Shown piece by piece: positions 47,190 to 56,853 of a stretch of 64,000 bases of DNA. Numbering within the stretch: the stretch's first letter is position 1; each line of letters starts with the position of its first letter. Position numbers and translations under genes: made by a program. This DNA comes from Flavobacterium marginilacus (lineage in GTDB: Bacteria > Bacteroidota > Bacteroidia > Flavobacteriales > Flavobacteriaceae). The DNA is taken from assembly GCF_026870155.1 (NCBI RefSeq), contig NZ_CP113975.1:3100001-3164000 (forward strand), given 5' to 3'. The notes beneath the pieces were generated by a model. The model did no database searches, was not told where the DNA came from, and saw nothing but the letters and a program-made list of their open reading frames with translations.

Positions 47190-49946
47190 TTATTTAACAT
47201 TCAAAACATAAGAACCCGATTCTAAAGTCAGGACTATGTTACTGTTTTCTGTTTTATAAGAAGCGGAAGATTTCTCCAGTTTCTGATTGTTTACCGTTAC
47301 CGATGAAGCATTCGCTGTTGGGAGATACACTACTGCCGATGAATTGGCCGGAATGGTAATTTTCCACTGCAGGCTATTTTTGTTTTTCTTCCAGTCACTT
47401 TTAATTAATCCATAAATCGATTCGTAAGATGCGTTTACAAAAGTCAGTCCGGCGTTGAAATCAGGCTTCATAATGATTTGTTTGAATCCCGGCATCTCAG
47501 GATTGCTTTTGATTCCTGCCATATTTTCGTAATACCAGATCATTAAATCGCCCAAAAGCATCACGTGGTTTTGAGAGTTCATTGATGGGTCGGCAGTGTT
47601 ACCGTTCCATAATTCCCAAATAGTGGTGGCTCCGTTTTCAACCATAAATCCCCAGCTTGGGTAGGTTTTGTTGGAAGCTAATTTGAAAGACAAATCACCT
47701 CTTCCAAAATTCGTCAGCGTTCGCATCAAAAATTGCGTTCCAATGACACCTGTACTGATATGCCCTTGTTTGGTCACCTCAACTTCGTGCGCCATAGTCT
47801 GAAATACTTTCTCTTTTAAATTTTCAGAAACCATCCCGAAAGCCAAAGGCAGAACATTTGCAGTTACGGTATTATTAGCGTAGTAATTTTTTTCGGTATT
47901 TAAAAATTTTGCATTAAAAGCTTTTTTGATTCTTGTTGCCAAATCATCATAATACGTAATATCTGCGGAATCGGCATTTGAGATTTTAGCGAACTTTTTC
48001 ATTGTGTTCAAAAGCTGATAATAGAAAGCACTTGACAACAATTGTCCGTCCGTCATACGAGCAGGATCTTTCGAACGGATCAATTCCAATGATTCCGGCG
48101 GAACACACCAATCACCGTATTTATCCTTGTCCATTAAATCATTTTGCAGATAATTTTCTTCCATATACAGCATCCATTTTTTCATAGATGGGTATTGCTT
48201 TTTAATCACTTCTGCATCCGCAAATTGCTGGTATAGCATATCAGCAACCGTGATATAGGTTCCCGGCCAGGTCACATTATCACCATAATAACGCCAAAAT
48301 GCCGGCGCCACATCTGGCAATCCTCCGTCTTGTGTTTGCGAATATTTGATATCATCGAGCCATTTGGCATACAACGTCTGATTGTTGAATAAAAAACTTT
48401 CGCCATAAGCACCTGTCGTACGATCTCCCAGCCAAGGCTGACGCTCGTTTCGCTGTGGACAGTCGATTGGCATTCCTTTGTAATTCCCGCTGATTCCCCA
48501 CTGTGCATTTTTGAAAATCTGGTTCATCGTCGCATCCGAAGATTCGAAAGTTCCTGTGGTTTTGATATCATCATAAACCACTTTTCCAACGAAATTATCT
48601 AAAGTTGGTTTGCTCGGAAAACCTGAAATCTCCACAAATCGAAATCCGTGGAATATAAAACGTGGTTCCCAGATTTCTTCACCTTCACCTTTCAACGTAT
48701 AAACATCGGTAGTTTTCGCATCACGCAAATTGGCAATGTACAACGAACCATCAGCCTGTAATGACTCGGCAAATTTCATTGTAACCTGATCGCCAGATTT
48801 TCCTTTGACTTTCAATTGTAGCCAACCCACCATATTCTGACCCATATCTAAAATATAAGTTCCTTTGGCAGTCGCTTTGATCGAAATTGGTTTTACTTCG
48901 CCTTTTATTTTCATATTAGGCGTCATCTGCGCTTCATAAAAACCGCCCGGCTCCTGAACATATCTCGCATTTACCCAGTTTTTATCGTCAAAATTGGTCG
49001 TTGCCCAGCCTTTCATTTCCTTTCGGGCATCGTATTCTTCTCCGTCGTATTCGTTGTTCGACAAAATTGGTCCGTCGGTGGTTAACTTCCAGGTGTCGTC
49101 TGTTCGGATGATGTCTTTGGTTCCGTCGGTATATTCTACAAACAACTGCAAAGCCATTTTCGGGAAACCAAAAGATTTGATTTTATATGGCTTGTAGTCC
49201 TGGCGCATTGCAAAAAAACGTCCGTTTCCTAAAATCGTTCCGAGCATATTTTTGCCTTCTTTCAACTGCGAAGTCACATCAAAAACATTGTATTTTACGT
49301 TTTTGGTATAATCCGTCGGAACGGGTGCCAAAACCTGATCGCCAATTTTATTTCCGTTAATGTAGAGCTCGTACAAACCCATTCCCATAAGGTACACTTT
49401 GGCACTTTTGACTTGTTTTTTAACGTCAATTTCTTTTCGTAGATAACGTGCCGACAATCTCGAATATTGGGAAACGCTATCGTCTTTCGACAATTTTTCA
49501 TATCCAATCCAGCGTGTCGATTTCCAGTCGGCATAAGTTAGAATTCCGATACTGAAATGGGCGTTTTCTGTAGATTTTATTTCGCCTTTATTCGTAAAAA
49601 CGATTACTTTCCAAAATGCATTATCTCTGTCTTTTAGCTTTTTTCCGTTGTAAATAATATTGACAGATTCATAGCTTGTTACTTTTCCGCTATCCCATAA
49701 ATCGGCTTTATTTGCATTCAGATTTTCCAAAGTCGAAGCAACCATAATTTGATACGCCGTTTGTTTAACATCATTCACATCCGATTGTATCTGCCAGCTC
49801 AAACGTGGCTGAACCACATCGATTCCTTCCGGATTGTTCAGCATTTCGCATTGCAGATTCGTGACACTGATTTTATTTTGGGCTTGCGCCAAAGAAAAAC
49901 AGAGTGATGCAATGAGGATGAAGGTATGTAGAAATGTTTTTTTCAT
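47190..49946 (-). CDS. GH78 alpha-L-rhamnosidase, first copy
   Basis: A 918-residue exported enzyme (signal peptide MKKTFLHTFILIASLCFSLA, cut after QAQ). It has the standard GH78 series: an Fn3-like N-terminal domain (about 25-135, EMLNNPEGIDVVQPRLSW), the Bac_rhamnosid N domain (about 160-330), a concanavalin-like domain (about 345-455), the (alpha/alpha)6 catalytic domain (about 460-790) and a C-terminal sandwich. The catalytic signature is MPIDCPQRNERQPWLGD (492-508), with Asp495 and Glu501 conserved. It releases alpha-linked L-rhamnose in the periplasm. A 140-bp gap with a palindrome follows it. It is distinct from the GH78 at 58348. Confidence 0.93.
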   Translation of the reverse strand: MKKTFLHTFILIASLCFSLAQAQNKISVTNLQCEMLNNPEGIDVVQPRLSWQIQSDVNDVKQTAYQIMVASTLENLNANKADLWDSGKVTSYESVNIIYNGKKLKDRDNAFWKVIVFTNKGEIKSTENAHFSIGILTYADWKSTRWIGYEKLSKDDSVSQYSRLSARYLRKEIDVKKQVKSAKVYLMGMGLYELYINGNKIGDQVLAPVPTDYTKNVKYNVFDVTSQLKEGKNMLGTILGNGRFFAMRQDYKPYKIKSFGFPKMALQLFVEYTDGTKDIIRTDDTWKLTTDGPILSNNEYDGEEYDARKEMKGWATTNFDDKNWVNARYVQEPGGFYEAQMTPNMKIKGEVKPISIKATAKGTYILDMGQNMVGWLQLKVKGKSGDQVTMKFAESLQADGSLYIANLRDAKTTDVYTLKGEGEEIWEPRFIFHGFRFVEISGFPSKPTLDNFVGKVVYDDIKTTGTFESSDATMNQIFKNAQWGISGNYKGMPIDCPQRNERQPWLGDRTTGAYGESFLFNNQTLYAKWLDDIKYSQTQDGGLPDVAPAFWRYYGDNVTWPGTYITVADMLYQQFADAEVIKKQYPSMKKWMLYMEENYLQNDLMDKDKYGDWCVPPESLELIRSKDPARMTDGQLLSSAFYYQLLNTMKKFAKISNADSADITYYDDLATRIKKAFNAKFLNTEKNYYANNTVTANVLPLAFGMVSENLKEKVFQTMAHEVEVTKQGHISTGVIGTQFLMRTLTNFGRGDLSFKLASNKTYPSWGFMVENGATTIWELWNGNTADPSMNSQNHVMLLGDLMIWYYENMAGIKSNPEMPGFKQIIMKPDFNAGLTFVNASYESIYGLIKSDWKKNKNSLQWKITIPANSSAVVYLPTANASSVTVNNQKLEKSSASYKTENSNIVLTLESGSYVLNVK

Positions 49947-50013
49947 AATTTTAATTTTGCCACAGATTTAAAAGATTTTCACAAATTTTAAATTCTGCTT
50001 TTATTGAATCTAA

Positions 50014-50715
50014 TTAATTTAAATTATTTGCTTTAATCCAATTTTCTAAATTTTGATAATATTCAAATAATACAGAGTGATAATCATCCTCATATAATTC
50101 TCGGTTTTCGACTTTAATTTTTTTCCAATGAGAAATCATTTGCTCATTTGCTTCATATAAAATTGAGTCAATGCTTTTAAGTTCTTTTAATTCTTTTGAA
50201 TAATCAAAATCATCATTTGGATCAGCCAAAATTGCTATCTGTTTCCCAATAAAAAAATCTACCGCATTAGGATTTATATTGTTATTTATTTTGTAGTTAA
50301 GCTTTAATAATTCAAGATCAGATTTATTAAATTTATATTCATAATAATCTAAAATAAACTTTTCCCTTTCAAATCCTAAATCCAAATAAATTGGCAACAT
50401 TTTAATATGGTCAAGGCAATTTCCAAAATGGTCTAATAAGTTCGATGAAAAAAAAGATAACAGAATTCTATTTTGTAAAATAGTATTATTTAAACCACCA
50501 CTTATATAACAATCCTTTAGTCTTAAATATACGTGAAGCATTTCGTGAGTAAATGAACTTTTACACAAATTATTTTTATCTATATAAAAAATAATATTTT
50601 TATTCTGTGAAAAGCAACCATATTCATTTGTTAAGGAGTTTTCAAAAGTTACATTAAAGTTCTTTTGAATTTCATCCCATAAATTCTGATTTCGGTAGTC
50701 TAAAAGTTCTTTCAT
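50014..50715 (-). CDS. Uncharacterised protein with an HExxH zinc-peptidase-like motif
   Basis: A 233-residue protein without a signal peptide, rich in Asn, Lys and Ile and markedly AT-rich compared with its neighbours. The motif SSFTHEMLHVYLRLKD (residues about 74-89) contains HEMLH, the HExxH zinc site of gluzincin-type peptidases, and Glu/Asp residues follow downstream. I recognise no named family. It lies between the (alpha/alpha)6 hydrolase (36 bp) and the GH78 gene (67 bp), in the same direction, yet looks unrelated to glycan breakdown. Probably an inserted cargo gene, perhaps a toxin- or defence-type peptidase. ATG start at 50715. Confidence 0.6.
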   Translation of the reverse strand: MKELLDYRNQNLWDEIQKNFNVTFENSLTNEYGCFSQNKNIIFYIDKNNLCKSSFTHEMLHVYLRLKDCYISGGLNNTILQNRILLSFFSSNLLDHFGNCLDHIKMLPIYLDLGFEREKFILDYYEYKFNKSDLELLKLNYKINNNINPNAVDFFIGKQIAILADPNDDFDYSKELKELKSIDSILYEANEQMISHWKKIKVENRELYEDDYHSVLFEYYQNLENWIKANNLN

Positions 50716-50751
50716 TTTATACGATTTTTTATTATCAAGACATAGATAATT

Positions 50752-52317
50752 CTATTCCGCCACTAATTTCTCTAATTTTTCCGAAACTGCAATTTCCTTC
50801 CCATTCTTAAAAATCCTAAACCCTTTTCCTTTACCGTATTTCTCTCCGGTTTTATCCCAAAGAATCGTAATGATATTCCCGTGATACAACACATTATCCA
50901 AACAAAACCAATCCCATTTTTCTTGTGGAATCAACGGATTTACTTCAATTTTTTCATCCGCTCTTGGGCGTAAACCAACTAATCCTGTAATCATCAAATC
51001 ATTAAAAGTCGAATGGTTGTAATAACGGCTTCTTTCCCTGTCGCCCATTAGCCAATAGCCCGTGATTTCGTCCAGATATTCCCCTAAATACGGTTTTCCA
51101 CGGTAATATTGTGACTGTACATACAATTCCATCTGTTTGAAATAATCGGTTTTGGCAACAAAATTCTGATTGTAATCATTCAATACATTTGCCAAAGCCG
51201 TCAACGTCTGTGAAGTGGCAAAAGGCCAGATTGCACCGTCCCATTCGCAGGTTCCGGTTCCGTGAGTCCTGAAACGCGGACTTCTGCGCTCGGCAGTCGT
51301 CAATCCAAACGGTGCCGAAAATCCTTTTTCATCCTTAATCTGCTCCCAGGCTTTTTCAAAACCTTTGTTTTTTTGTGGCAGGTTAAAATACCACGGAATA
51401 AATCCAATCGCTTCTCTCACCTGCGCCAGCGTATCTTTTTCTGTAAAAGTTTCAAAAAATTCACTTTTCGGATTCCATAATTTGGTTTCTACCAATTGTT
51501 GCAAAACATCGGCTTTGTCTTTGAATTTTGCTTCCGCTTCCTTATCGCCTTTCATCCCGGCCATTTTTGAAATCGCCATCGCATTGCCATACATATAACT
51601 GTTAATCGTCGGGCGTGCATTCTGAACTTTACGTCCGCCACTCAGCGATTCTTCCATTCCGTCCTTTACATCGTGTTGCCAAAACAAACCATCCTTGCGC
51701 TGACGGTCTTTTTCCCAAACCGCATAATCCGTAACCATATCCGGGTACATATCCAGTAAGAATTTGGCATCCTTATTCACCAAATACCGATTGTACAAAG
51801 CATCGGCAGTCCAGCTGCTGAATTTATACAACTTATTCATTGGTTTTCCATCATTGCCACGGTACCAGATTTTCACATCCTGCTCAATGTATTTTGGATC
51901 GTGAACCCAGCGAAATTCATTGATATGATGCCCAACAGCACAAGCAATCAAATTATATTTATCGGCATACGAACGATCTACCAAAAACTCTGTAATTCCG
52001 AAACCAAGTGGTGTTTTCTTAATGTGCTTGCGCGCGCTCCACCATCTAAAATAATAGATTTCCTCAAAATTCTGCTGAGGACATTCAAACAACGGAATAT
52101 TCTTTTCCATCCACGCCCACGCACTGTCATTCGGAATCGCAAATTTCAGATTCTCATCTTCCATCGTGTTGAAATAATCCACATAATGCTTAAAGTCCTT
52201 TTGCTTTAAAACCACTGCTTTCCCTTTCTGCGAATGTCCCGCACCCGATTTACAACTGCTTAATGAAGCAATCAAAATTGTAAAAGCGATTATTTTATAT
52301 TTAAAATGATATAACAT
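50752..52317 (-). CDS. MGH1-like (alpha/alpha)6 glycoside hydrolase, lipoprotein
   Basis: About 521 residues from Met at 52317, which gives a lipoprotein signal (MLYHFKYKIIAFTILIASL, then SSC). The longer open frame to 52488 is translated from an intergenic repeat and is rejected. The protein belongs to the trehalase/MGH1-like (alpha/alpha)6 group: YYFRWWSARKHIK, RYLVNKDAKFLLDMYPDM, QHDVKDGMEESLSGG, INSYMYGNAMAISKMAG, GTGTCEWDGAIWPFATSQT and YLDEITGYWLMGDRERSRYY. Asp residues in HDVKDG and EWDGA are candidates for catalysis. Related proteins in Bacteroidota PULs are mostly uncharacterised. It follows the GH95 gene across a repeat-filled 431-bp gap. Confidence 0.78.
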   Translation of the reverse strand: MLYHFKYKIIAFTILIASLSSCKSGAGHSQKGKAVVLKQKDFKHYVDYFNTMEDENLKFAIPNDSAWAWMEKNIPLFECPQQNFEEIYYFRWWSARKHIKKTPLGFGITEFLVDRSYADKYNLIACAVGHHINEFRWVHDPKYIEQDVKIWYRGNDGKPMNKLYKFSSWTADALYNRYLVNKDAKFLLDMYPDMVTDYAVWEKDRQRKDGLFWQHDVKDGMEESLSGGRKVQNARPTINSYMYGNAMAISKMAGMKGDKEAEAKFKDKADVLQQLVETKLWNPKSEFFETFTEKDTLAQVREAIGFIPWYFNLPQKNKGFEKAWEQIKDEKGFSAPFGLTTAERRSPRFRTHGTGTCEWDGAIWPFATSQTLTALANVLNDYNQNFVAKTDYFKQMELYVQSQYYRGKPYLGEYLDEITGYWLMGDRERSRYYNHSTFNDLMITGLVGLRPRADEKIEVNPLIPQEKWDWFCLDNVLYHGNIITILWDKTGEKYGKGKGFRIFKNGKEIAVSEKLEKLVAE

Positions 52318-52340
52318 ATTCAAAATGATTATTTTATTTA

Positions 52341-52452
52341 TTTGGGCGTGCCCCTCCGTGAAAAACTCCGGGTCGTGCTGTACGTTCCCGCTTTTTTTTG
52401 TTCGGCTGAAAAAGCCTCTCAAAAAAAGAGCTCCACTGCCATCACTCACGCG
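52341..52452 (-). repeat. Dispersed intergenic repeat, copy 3 (reverse orientation)
   Basis: The reverse complement runs from GCGTGAGTGATGGC to GGGGCACGCCCAAA and shares CGACCCGGAG plus the following TTTTTCACGG exactly with the copy at 41946-42047. The middle differs. It lies immediately upstream of the MGH1-like gene, so here it would be in the 5' leader rather than beyond a stop. Confidence 0.8.
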
Positions 52453-52483
52453 GAAGACGTTCTCGGTTTTCCACTTCTTTTTT

Positions 52484-52583
52484 GTCATCCTGACGAAGGA
52501 AGGATCTCCGCAAGTAACTCTACAATCTAAATCTTCAATCTTTGTCGATCTTGCAACGGAGATTCCTCGTTCCTCGGAATGAC
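52484..52583. repeat. Inverted repeat GTCAT...ATGAC, type C
   Basis: The arms GTCATCCTGACGAAGGAAGG and the complement of CGTTCCTCGGAATGAC enclose about 60 bp, including ATCTCCG facing CGGAGAT. Its stem is imperfect. It resembles the abundant GTCATTCCGAGGAACGAGG-type repeats of Bacteroidota genomes. Confidence 0.75.
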
Positions 52584-52640
52584 AAACTAAACTTATTATT
52601 CATACTATTAATGTTTTGAAACCTCTTTTCTCACAGTTTT

Positions 52641-52726
52641 GTCATTTCGACGTAAGGAGAAATCACATCCGATATTCCTCAACAATAAGTCCTCAACTTG
52701 TGTGATTTCTCCTCCGTCGAAATGAC
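52641..52726. repeat. Inverted repeat GTCATTTCGACG...CGTCGAAATGAC, type D
   Basis: Arms of about 27 bases (GTCATTTCGACG, AGGAGAAATCAC facing GTGATTTCTCCT, CGTCGAAATGAC) enclose a loop of roughly 33 bases. It lies just downstream of the GH95 stop (52749) and could stabilise or end that transcript. Confidence 0.8.
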
Positions 52727-52748
52727 AAACAAGACTTGCTATTTATAT

Positions 52749-55208
52749 TTAATTTGCAGAAAAACTATAAGTCTCCCCAGCTTTCATCTCCACATCATAC
52801 ACATTGTACTTCGGTAACTGCACTTTAGGCAGTTTCGCTTCTTTAGAAATAATCGGCTTTTTCACCTCAACATCATAAAACAGCGGATTCGGGTTTTTGC
52901 CTTTTGCTTTTTTAAGCGTAATTCCTTTGTCAGCTTTCAAAGTGTTTTCCAGTTTCAATCGGCAGTTTCCTCCTAGTTTGGAATATATTTTCAAAGTCGA
53001 AACTTTATTGTTTTTCCAGGTCATATCAATTACAAATCCGCCTCGGGTTACCAAACCTTTTATGCTTCCATCTTTCCAGACTGTTGGCAAAGCAGGCAGT
53101 AAATGAATCGCATCTTCCTGGCTTTGCATCAGCATTTCGGCAATTCCAGCAGTGCATCCGAAGTTACCGTCAATTTGGAACGGTTGGTGTGCATCGAGCA
53201 TATTTGGATACGTTCCGCCACCTTTTCTTTGGTCTGCGGTTACCAAATGCAATTGATCCTGAATAAGTTTGTAGGCGTGATTGCCGTCTAATAATCGTGC
53301 CCATAAATTCACTTTCCAGCCCATTGACCAGCCTGTGGATTCATCTGTTCTGTAAATTAAAGATTGTTTTGCTCCTTCAAATAATTCAGGTGTCTTAATT
53401 GGCGAAATCTGATTACTCGGAAACAAGCCATACAAATGTGAAACGTGTCTGTGATTGTCTTTTGGATTGTCCCAATCGTCCTGCCATTCCTGCAACTGAC
53501 TGTGTTTTCCGACTTTCATCGGAGCCATTTTATTTAATGCATCCTGAATTCTTTTCGTAAAATCAGCATCAGGTGAAACCAGTTTCGAAGCTTCGATTAC
53601 GTGTGTAAACAAATCAAAAACCAATTGATTGTCCATCGTCGTTCCTGATGCAATAGTAGATTTTCCTGTTCCGCCTGCGTGTGTATTTTCAGGAGAACTT
53701 GACGGTACTACTACCAAATAACCCGTATTTGGATCGGTTATCATAAAATCCAAAAAGAAATCGGACGCCCCTTTCATAATCGGATAAATCTCTGCTAAAT
53801 ATTTTTTATCGCCTGTGTACAAATATCTTTCCCATAAATCCTGACAAACCCAAGCACCACCAGTCATCCACATTCCAGATGCAGCCGAATCAACCGGAGC
53901 CGTTACACGCCAAATATCGGTGTTGTGATGCAGAACCCAACCGCTGGCGTTGTACATCATTTTTGCTGTTTCTGCTCCTGAAACGCTCAACTCTTTTGCC
54001 ATCTGGATAAAAGGCTCGTGCATTTCCGAAAGATTGGTTACTTCTGCAGGCCAGTAATTCATTTCGGCATTAATGTTCGTCGTGTATTTACTGTCCCAGG
54101 GCGGTGTTACCATATCGTTCCAAATCCCCTGAAGGTTTGCTGGCTGTCCGCCTGGCTGTGAACTTGAAATCAGTAAACAACGTCCAAACTGAAAATACAA
54201 ACTTGCCAATTGCGGGTCAAATTCTTTCTTGAAATCCCTGATTCTTTCGTTGGTTGGTTTCTTGGCATTTTCATTAGTTCCTAAATCCAATGAAACTCTG
54301 TTGAAGAATTTTTGATAATAGGCAACGTGTGCTTTTTTGATATCGTCAAAACTTTTTGGCAATGCCTGTTCCAAATACGATTTGCTTTTTGCAATTTCAT
54401 CACCCGTGATATCCTGATAGTTTTTGAAATTAGTCGCTATCGAAATGTAAAGCGTCACTTCATCGGCTTGGTTGATACTTAGGATTCCGTTGCTTGCCGA
54501 AACTTCTCCGCCTTTATTTTTAGCTTCCAGTCTGCCCTGAAATTTTACTTTCCCTTTTACATTTTCAAAATTGGTTCCTGTTCCCGAAAGGATAATTTGG
54601 TTTCCTTCAGTTGACGGAACGGTTTTGTCAATCGGGCTGTTCATAAAAACATTACAGGTAATTTGTCCCGGTTTGCTTGCCGACAATTTTACCGCAATCA
54701 CCTGATCTGAAAATGCGGTGATGATTTCGCGGGTAAATTCTACGCCGTTTACTGTGTATTTTACTTGTGCAGTAGCATCCCCAATATTCAAATCTCTATA
54801 ATAATTCGAATATTTTTGATGTCCAGGAAACGAAATATAAACGCTTCCGAAAGTCTGGTAAGGCATCCCGTCATTGGTCTGCGACATAATATCCTGCGTC
54901 GCCAAATCCTGTGCCTCATCAAATTTCCCGTCAAAAATAAGTTGCCTTACTTTTGGTAAAGCATCAATTGACTTATTGTGTGCATTGCTGTTTGGTGAAC
55001 CTGCCCAAATGGTTTCTTCATTCAATTGCAAACGCTCCACAGCGGGATCACCAAAAACCATTGCGCCCAAACGCCCATTACCCAAAGGCAAGGCTTCGTT
55101 CCAAATGGATGCAGGTTTATCATACCAAAGTTTTAGTTCGCTGTTTTGCGCTGTTGCAAAGGAAAAAATCCCAAAACAAATAGCAGTAATTTTACTTCTT
55201 AACTTCAT
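52749..55208 (-). CDS. GH95 alpha-L-fucosidase / alpha-L-galactosidase
   Basis: About 819 residues from Met at 55208 (55217 is equally possible); the N-terminus [20 protein letters not shown] is a signal peptide. GH95 layout: N-terminal sandwich with the family opening [19 protein letters not shown] and [16 protein letters not shown], a linker, the (alpha/alpha)6 catalytic domain with [28 protein letters not shown] and PSSSPENT, and a C-terminal domain with [14 protein letters not shown]. The paired Asn residues and the Glu in SPEN are the usual active-site residues. GH95 contains inverting alpha-1,2-L-fucosidases and alpha-L-galactosidases; the second occurs in pectin-related PULs. The gene is 78 bp from an IS110 transposase. 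Confidence 0.92.
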   Translation of the reverse strand: MKLRSKITAICFGIFSFATAQNSELKLWYDKPASIWNEALPLGNGRLGAMVFGDPAVERLQLNEETIWAGSPNSNAHNKSIDALPKVRQLIFDGKFDEAQDLATQDIMSQTNDGMPYQTFGSVYISFPGHQKYSNYYRDLNIGDATAQVKYTVNGVEFTREIITAFSDQVIAVKLSASKPGQITCNVFMNSPIDKTVPSTEGNQIILSGTGTNFENVKGKVKFQGRLEAKNKGGEVSASNGILSINQADEVTLYISIATNFKNYQDITGDEIAKSKSYLEQALPKSFDDIKKAHVAYYQKFFNRVSLDLGTNENAKKPTNERIRDFKKEFDPQLASLYFQFGRCLLISSSQPGGQPANLQGIWNDMVTPPWDSKYTTNINAEMNYWPAEVTNLSEMHEPFIQMAKELSVSGAETAKMMYNASGWVLHHNTDIWRVTAPVDSAASGMWMTGGAWVCQDLWERYLYTGDKKYLAEIYPIMKGASDFFLDFMITDPNTGYLVVVPSSSPENTHAGGTGKSTIASGTTMDNQLVFDLFTHVIEASKLVSPDADFTKRIQDALNKMAPMKVGKHSQLQEWQDDWDNPKDNHRHVSHLYGLFPSNQISPIKTPELFEGAKQSLIYRTDESTGWSMGWKVNLWARLLDGNHAYKLIQDQLHLVTADQRKGGGTYPNMLDAHQPFQIDGNFGCTAGIAEMLMQSQEDAIHLLPALPTVWKDGSIKGLVTRGGFVIDMTWKNNKVSTLKIYSKLGGNCRLKLENTLKADKGITLKKAKGKNPNPLFYDVEVKKPIISKEAKLPKVQLPKYNVYDVEMKAGETYSFSAN

Positions 55209-55285
55209 ATTTTTCATTTTATATTTTAGCCACTGATTCACAGATTTTAATTCACATAATCTGTGAATTCTATCTAACTCTTTTT

Positions 55286-56611
55286 TTAAATCACTGATAA
55301 ATAATTAGTTTCTATTTTGTATTTTTTTATCATTTTATTTATTTGTAAAATCTTTTTAGTCTTCATTTCTTGAATATATTCTTCTGTATTAACAGGACTA
55401 TAATGCGTTCTTTTCACAATCATATTCCACATTATGATGGCAATTTTTCGAGCTGTTGCCGTGATTGCAGCCCCTCTTCCTTTTTTGTATGCAACTCTTT
55501 TAAAAAACAACATCAAATACCCCTCTTTTTTCCTGTCAATTGAATTGGCTGCATTTCTTAAGGTCAATGCAAATTTATTTTTGCCTTTAGGAGTTTTACT
55601 GCTCAATATTTTCCCTCCGCTAATTTTATTATTAGGAGCTAATCGAAGCCAGCTTACAAATTGTTTTGCTGTTTGAAATTTGTAAATATCAGTTCCTACT
55701 TCTGCCAAAAAACTTGCAACTGTTCCTTCGCTAATGCATTCGATAGCAAATAAATCTACACCAAATAATTTGCAGCAATGAGATTGAACATCCAGTTGTA
55801 TTTCTTTTTTTCGACTTCTGTTCTTTTTTACCATTTCGATATTCTCAGGTAAGACAATTTCTTGTGTCTGCTGTTGTAAAACTTCATTTATCTTTAGGCT
55901 GTTTTTCTTTATTTTTTCTTGTATAAAAAGATAAATATCAAAACAATCCGATAATTCATGTAATAATTCAGGATTGATTTTTCCTTGTAAAGCATCCGCT
56001 ATTTCCTCCTTGCTTTTCTTTACTGGTTTGTCGCAATTCTCAGCCAATTTTTCACCAGATGTTTCTCCAGACAAAATAGATTTGATGATTCGAATGCCTG
56101 AAACTCCTACAATATCGCTTATAGCAACATCTAATCGAAAATTCATTAAACGTAATGCTTTTTGCATTTTGTTTACATATTTGACACTTTCTTCCACCAA
56201 ACTTTCGCCATGTCGATGTAACGTTCGAATTTGCAAAGTACTTTCGCAAGGAAGGAAAGATCCTCTCAATAATCCTAATGAATGCAATTTCTGTATCCAT
56301 TGAGCATCTTTTACATCGGTTTTTGCTTTCAAGTTTTTTGTTTGGGTTCCTTGAACCAAAATAACTTCAAATCCTTCACTTTGTAATAACATGAATAAAG
56401 ATTGCCAATAACTCCCAGTGGATTCCATGGCAATGGTTTTGATTTGATTCGTTTTAAGAAAAACAACTAATTCAGTTAGTCCCGATTGATAAACATTGAA
56501 CTCTTTAATTTGATTGTCTTCTTGTCCAACTGCAACAAAATGAGATCGGGAACCAACATCAATTCCTGCCGCATTTGTATTTAAAACTTGCATTTTTTTA
56601 AAATTTTCCAT
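55286..56611 (-). CDS. IS110-family transposase
   Basis: About 441 residues from Met at 56611 ([20 protein letters not shown]); the frame opens 31 codons earlier but that stretch has no family match. The N-terminal RuvC-like DEDD domain has [27 protein letters not shown] and [16 protein letters not shown], the D-E-D-D series of IS110. The C-terminal transposase_20 part has [21 protein letters not shown] and [12 protein letters not shown] with the catalytic serine in SGG. The gene looks intact. IS110 transposases recombine DNA under guidance of a bridge RNA encoded in the element's non-coding end. It separates the GH95 gene from the esterase gene of the same orientation. Confidence 0.93.
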   Translation of the reverse strand: MENFKKMQVLNTNAAGIDVGSRSHFVAVGQEDNQIKEFNVYQSGLTELVVFLKTNQIKTIAMESTGSYWQSLFMLLQSEGFEVILVQGTQTKNLKAKTDVKDAQWIQKLHSLGLLRGSFLPCESTLQIRTLHRHGESLVEESVKYVNKMQKALRLMNFRLDVAISDIVGVSGIRIIKSILSGETSGEKLAENCDKPVKKSKEEIADALQGKINPELLHELSDCFDIYLFIQEKIKKNSLKINEVLQQQTQEIVLPENIEMVKKNRSRKKEIQLDVQSHCCKLFGVDLFAIECISEGTVASFLAEVGTDIYKFQTAKQFVSWLRLAPNNKISGGKILSSKTPKGKNKFALTLRNAANSIDRKKEGYLMLFFKRVAYKKGRGAAITATARKIAIIMWNMIVKRTHYSPVNTEEYIQEMKTKKILQINKMIKKYKIETNYLSVI

Positions 56612-56702
56612 AAATCTGTTTTTTAAAAATGCGAGGAAATGTAATATCTTTGCTAAAATTATTCTATACGAGATAACAAAATGTTTCATCATTAATTGTC
56701 TC

Positions 56703-56729
56703 AAAGGGCCTCCTACCAGAGGCCTTTTT
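56703..56729. terminator. Terminator-like hairpin upstream of the IS110 transposase
   Basis: GGCCTC (56707-56712) pairs with GAGGCC (56719-56724) over a six-base loop, flanked by AAAG and CTTTTT. It can act in either direction. In the non-coding end of an IS110 element it could equally be a stem of the bridge RNA. Confidence 0.55.
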
Positions 56730-56853
56730 ACATTTCTACCAAAATCTGTGAGGGGATAGATTCACCATTTTACAAATAGGCTTCACACGCTTACACAAGT
56801 TAGCAACTCTTTGTCAAAGTCACACCACTTTCTTGAAATCTGTGGCTAAACAT

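Larger units (their letters stand above)
52318..52748. other. 431-bp gap filled by three different palindromic repeats
   Basis: No gene. It holds, in order, a dispersed repeat copy (52341-52452), an inverted repeat with the arms GTCATCCTGACGAAGGAAGG and CGTTCCTCGGAATGAC (52484-52583), and another with arms starting GTCATTTCGACG and ending CGTCGAAATGAC (52641-52726). The rest is AT-rich linker. Confidence 0.75.
55285..56830 (-). mobile_element. IS110-family insertion sequence, ends approximate
   Basis: Contains the transposase and about 200 bp of non-coding sequence before it (56612-56830), where this group usually encodes its bridge RNA. On the left is TTTAGCCACTGATTCACAGA (55224-55243), on the right the complement-type AAATCTGTGGCTAAA (56836-56850). 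These look like the two halves of one palindromic repeat, suggesting insertion into it. IS110 elements have no ordinary inverted ends, so exact borders cannot be set here. Confidence 0.55.

Noticed and set aside
52318..52488. N-terminal extension of the MGH1-like gene
   Set aside because: The 57 extra codons are translated from a dispersed repeat and would bury the lipoprotein signal.
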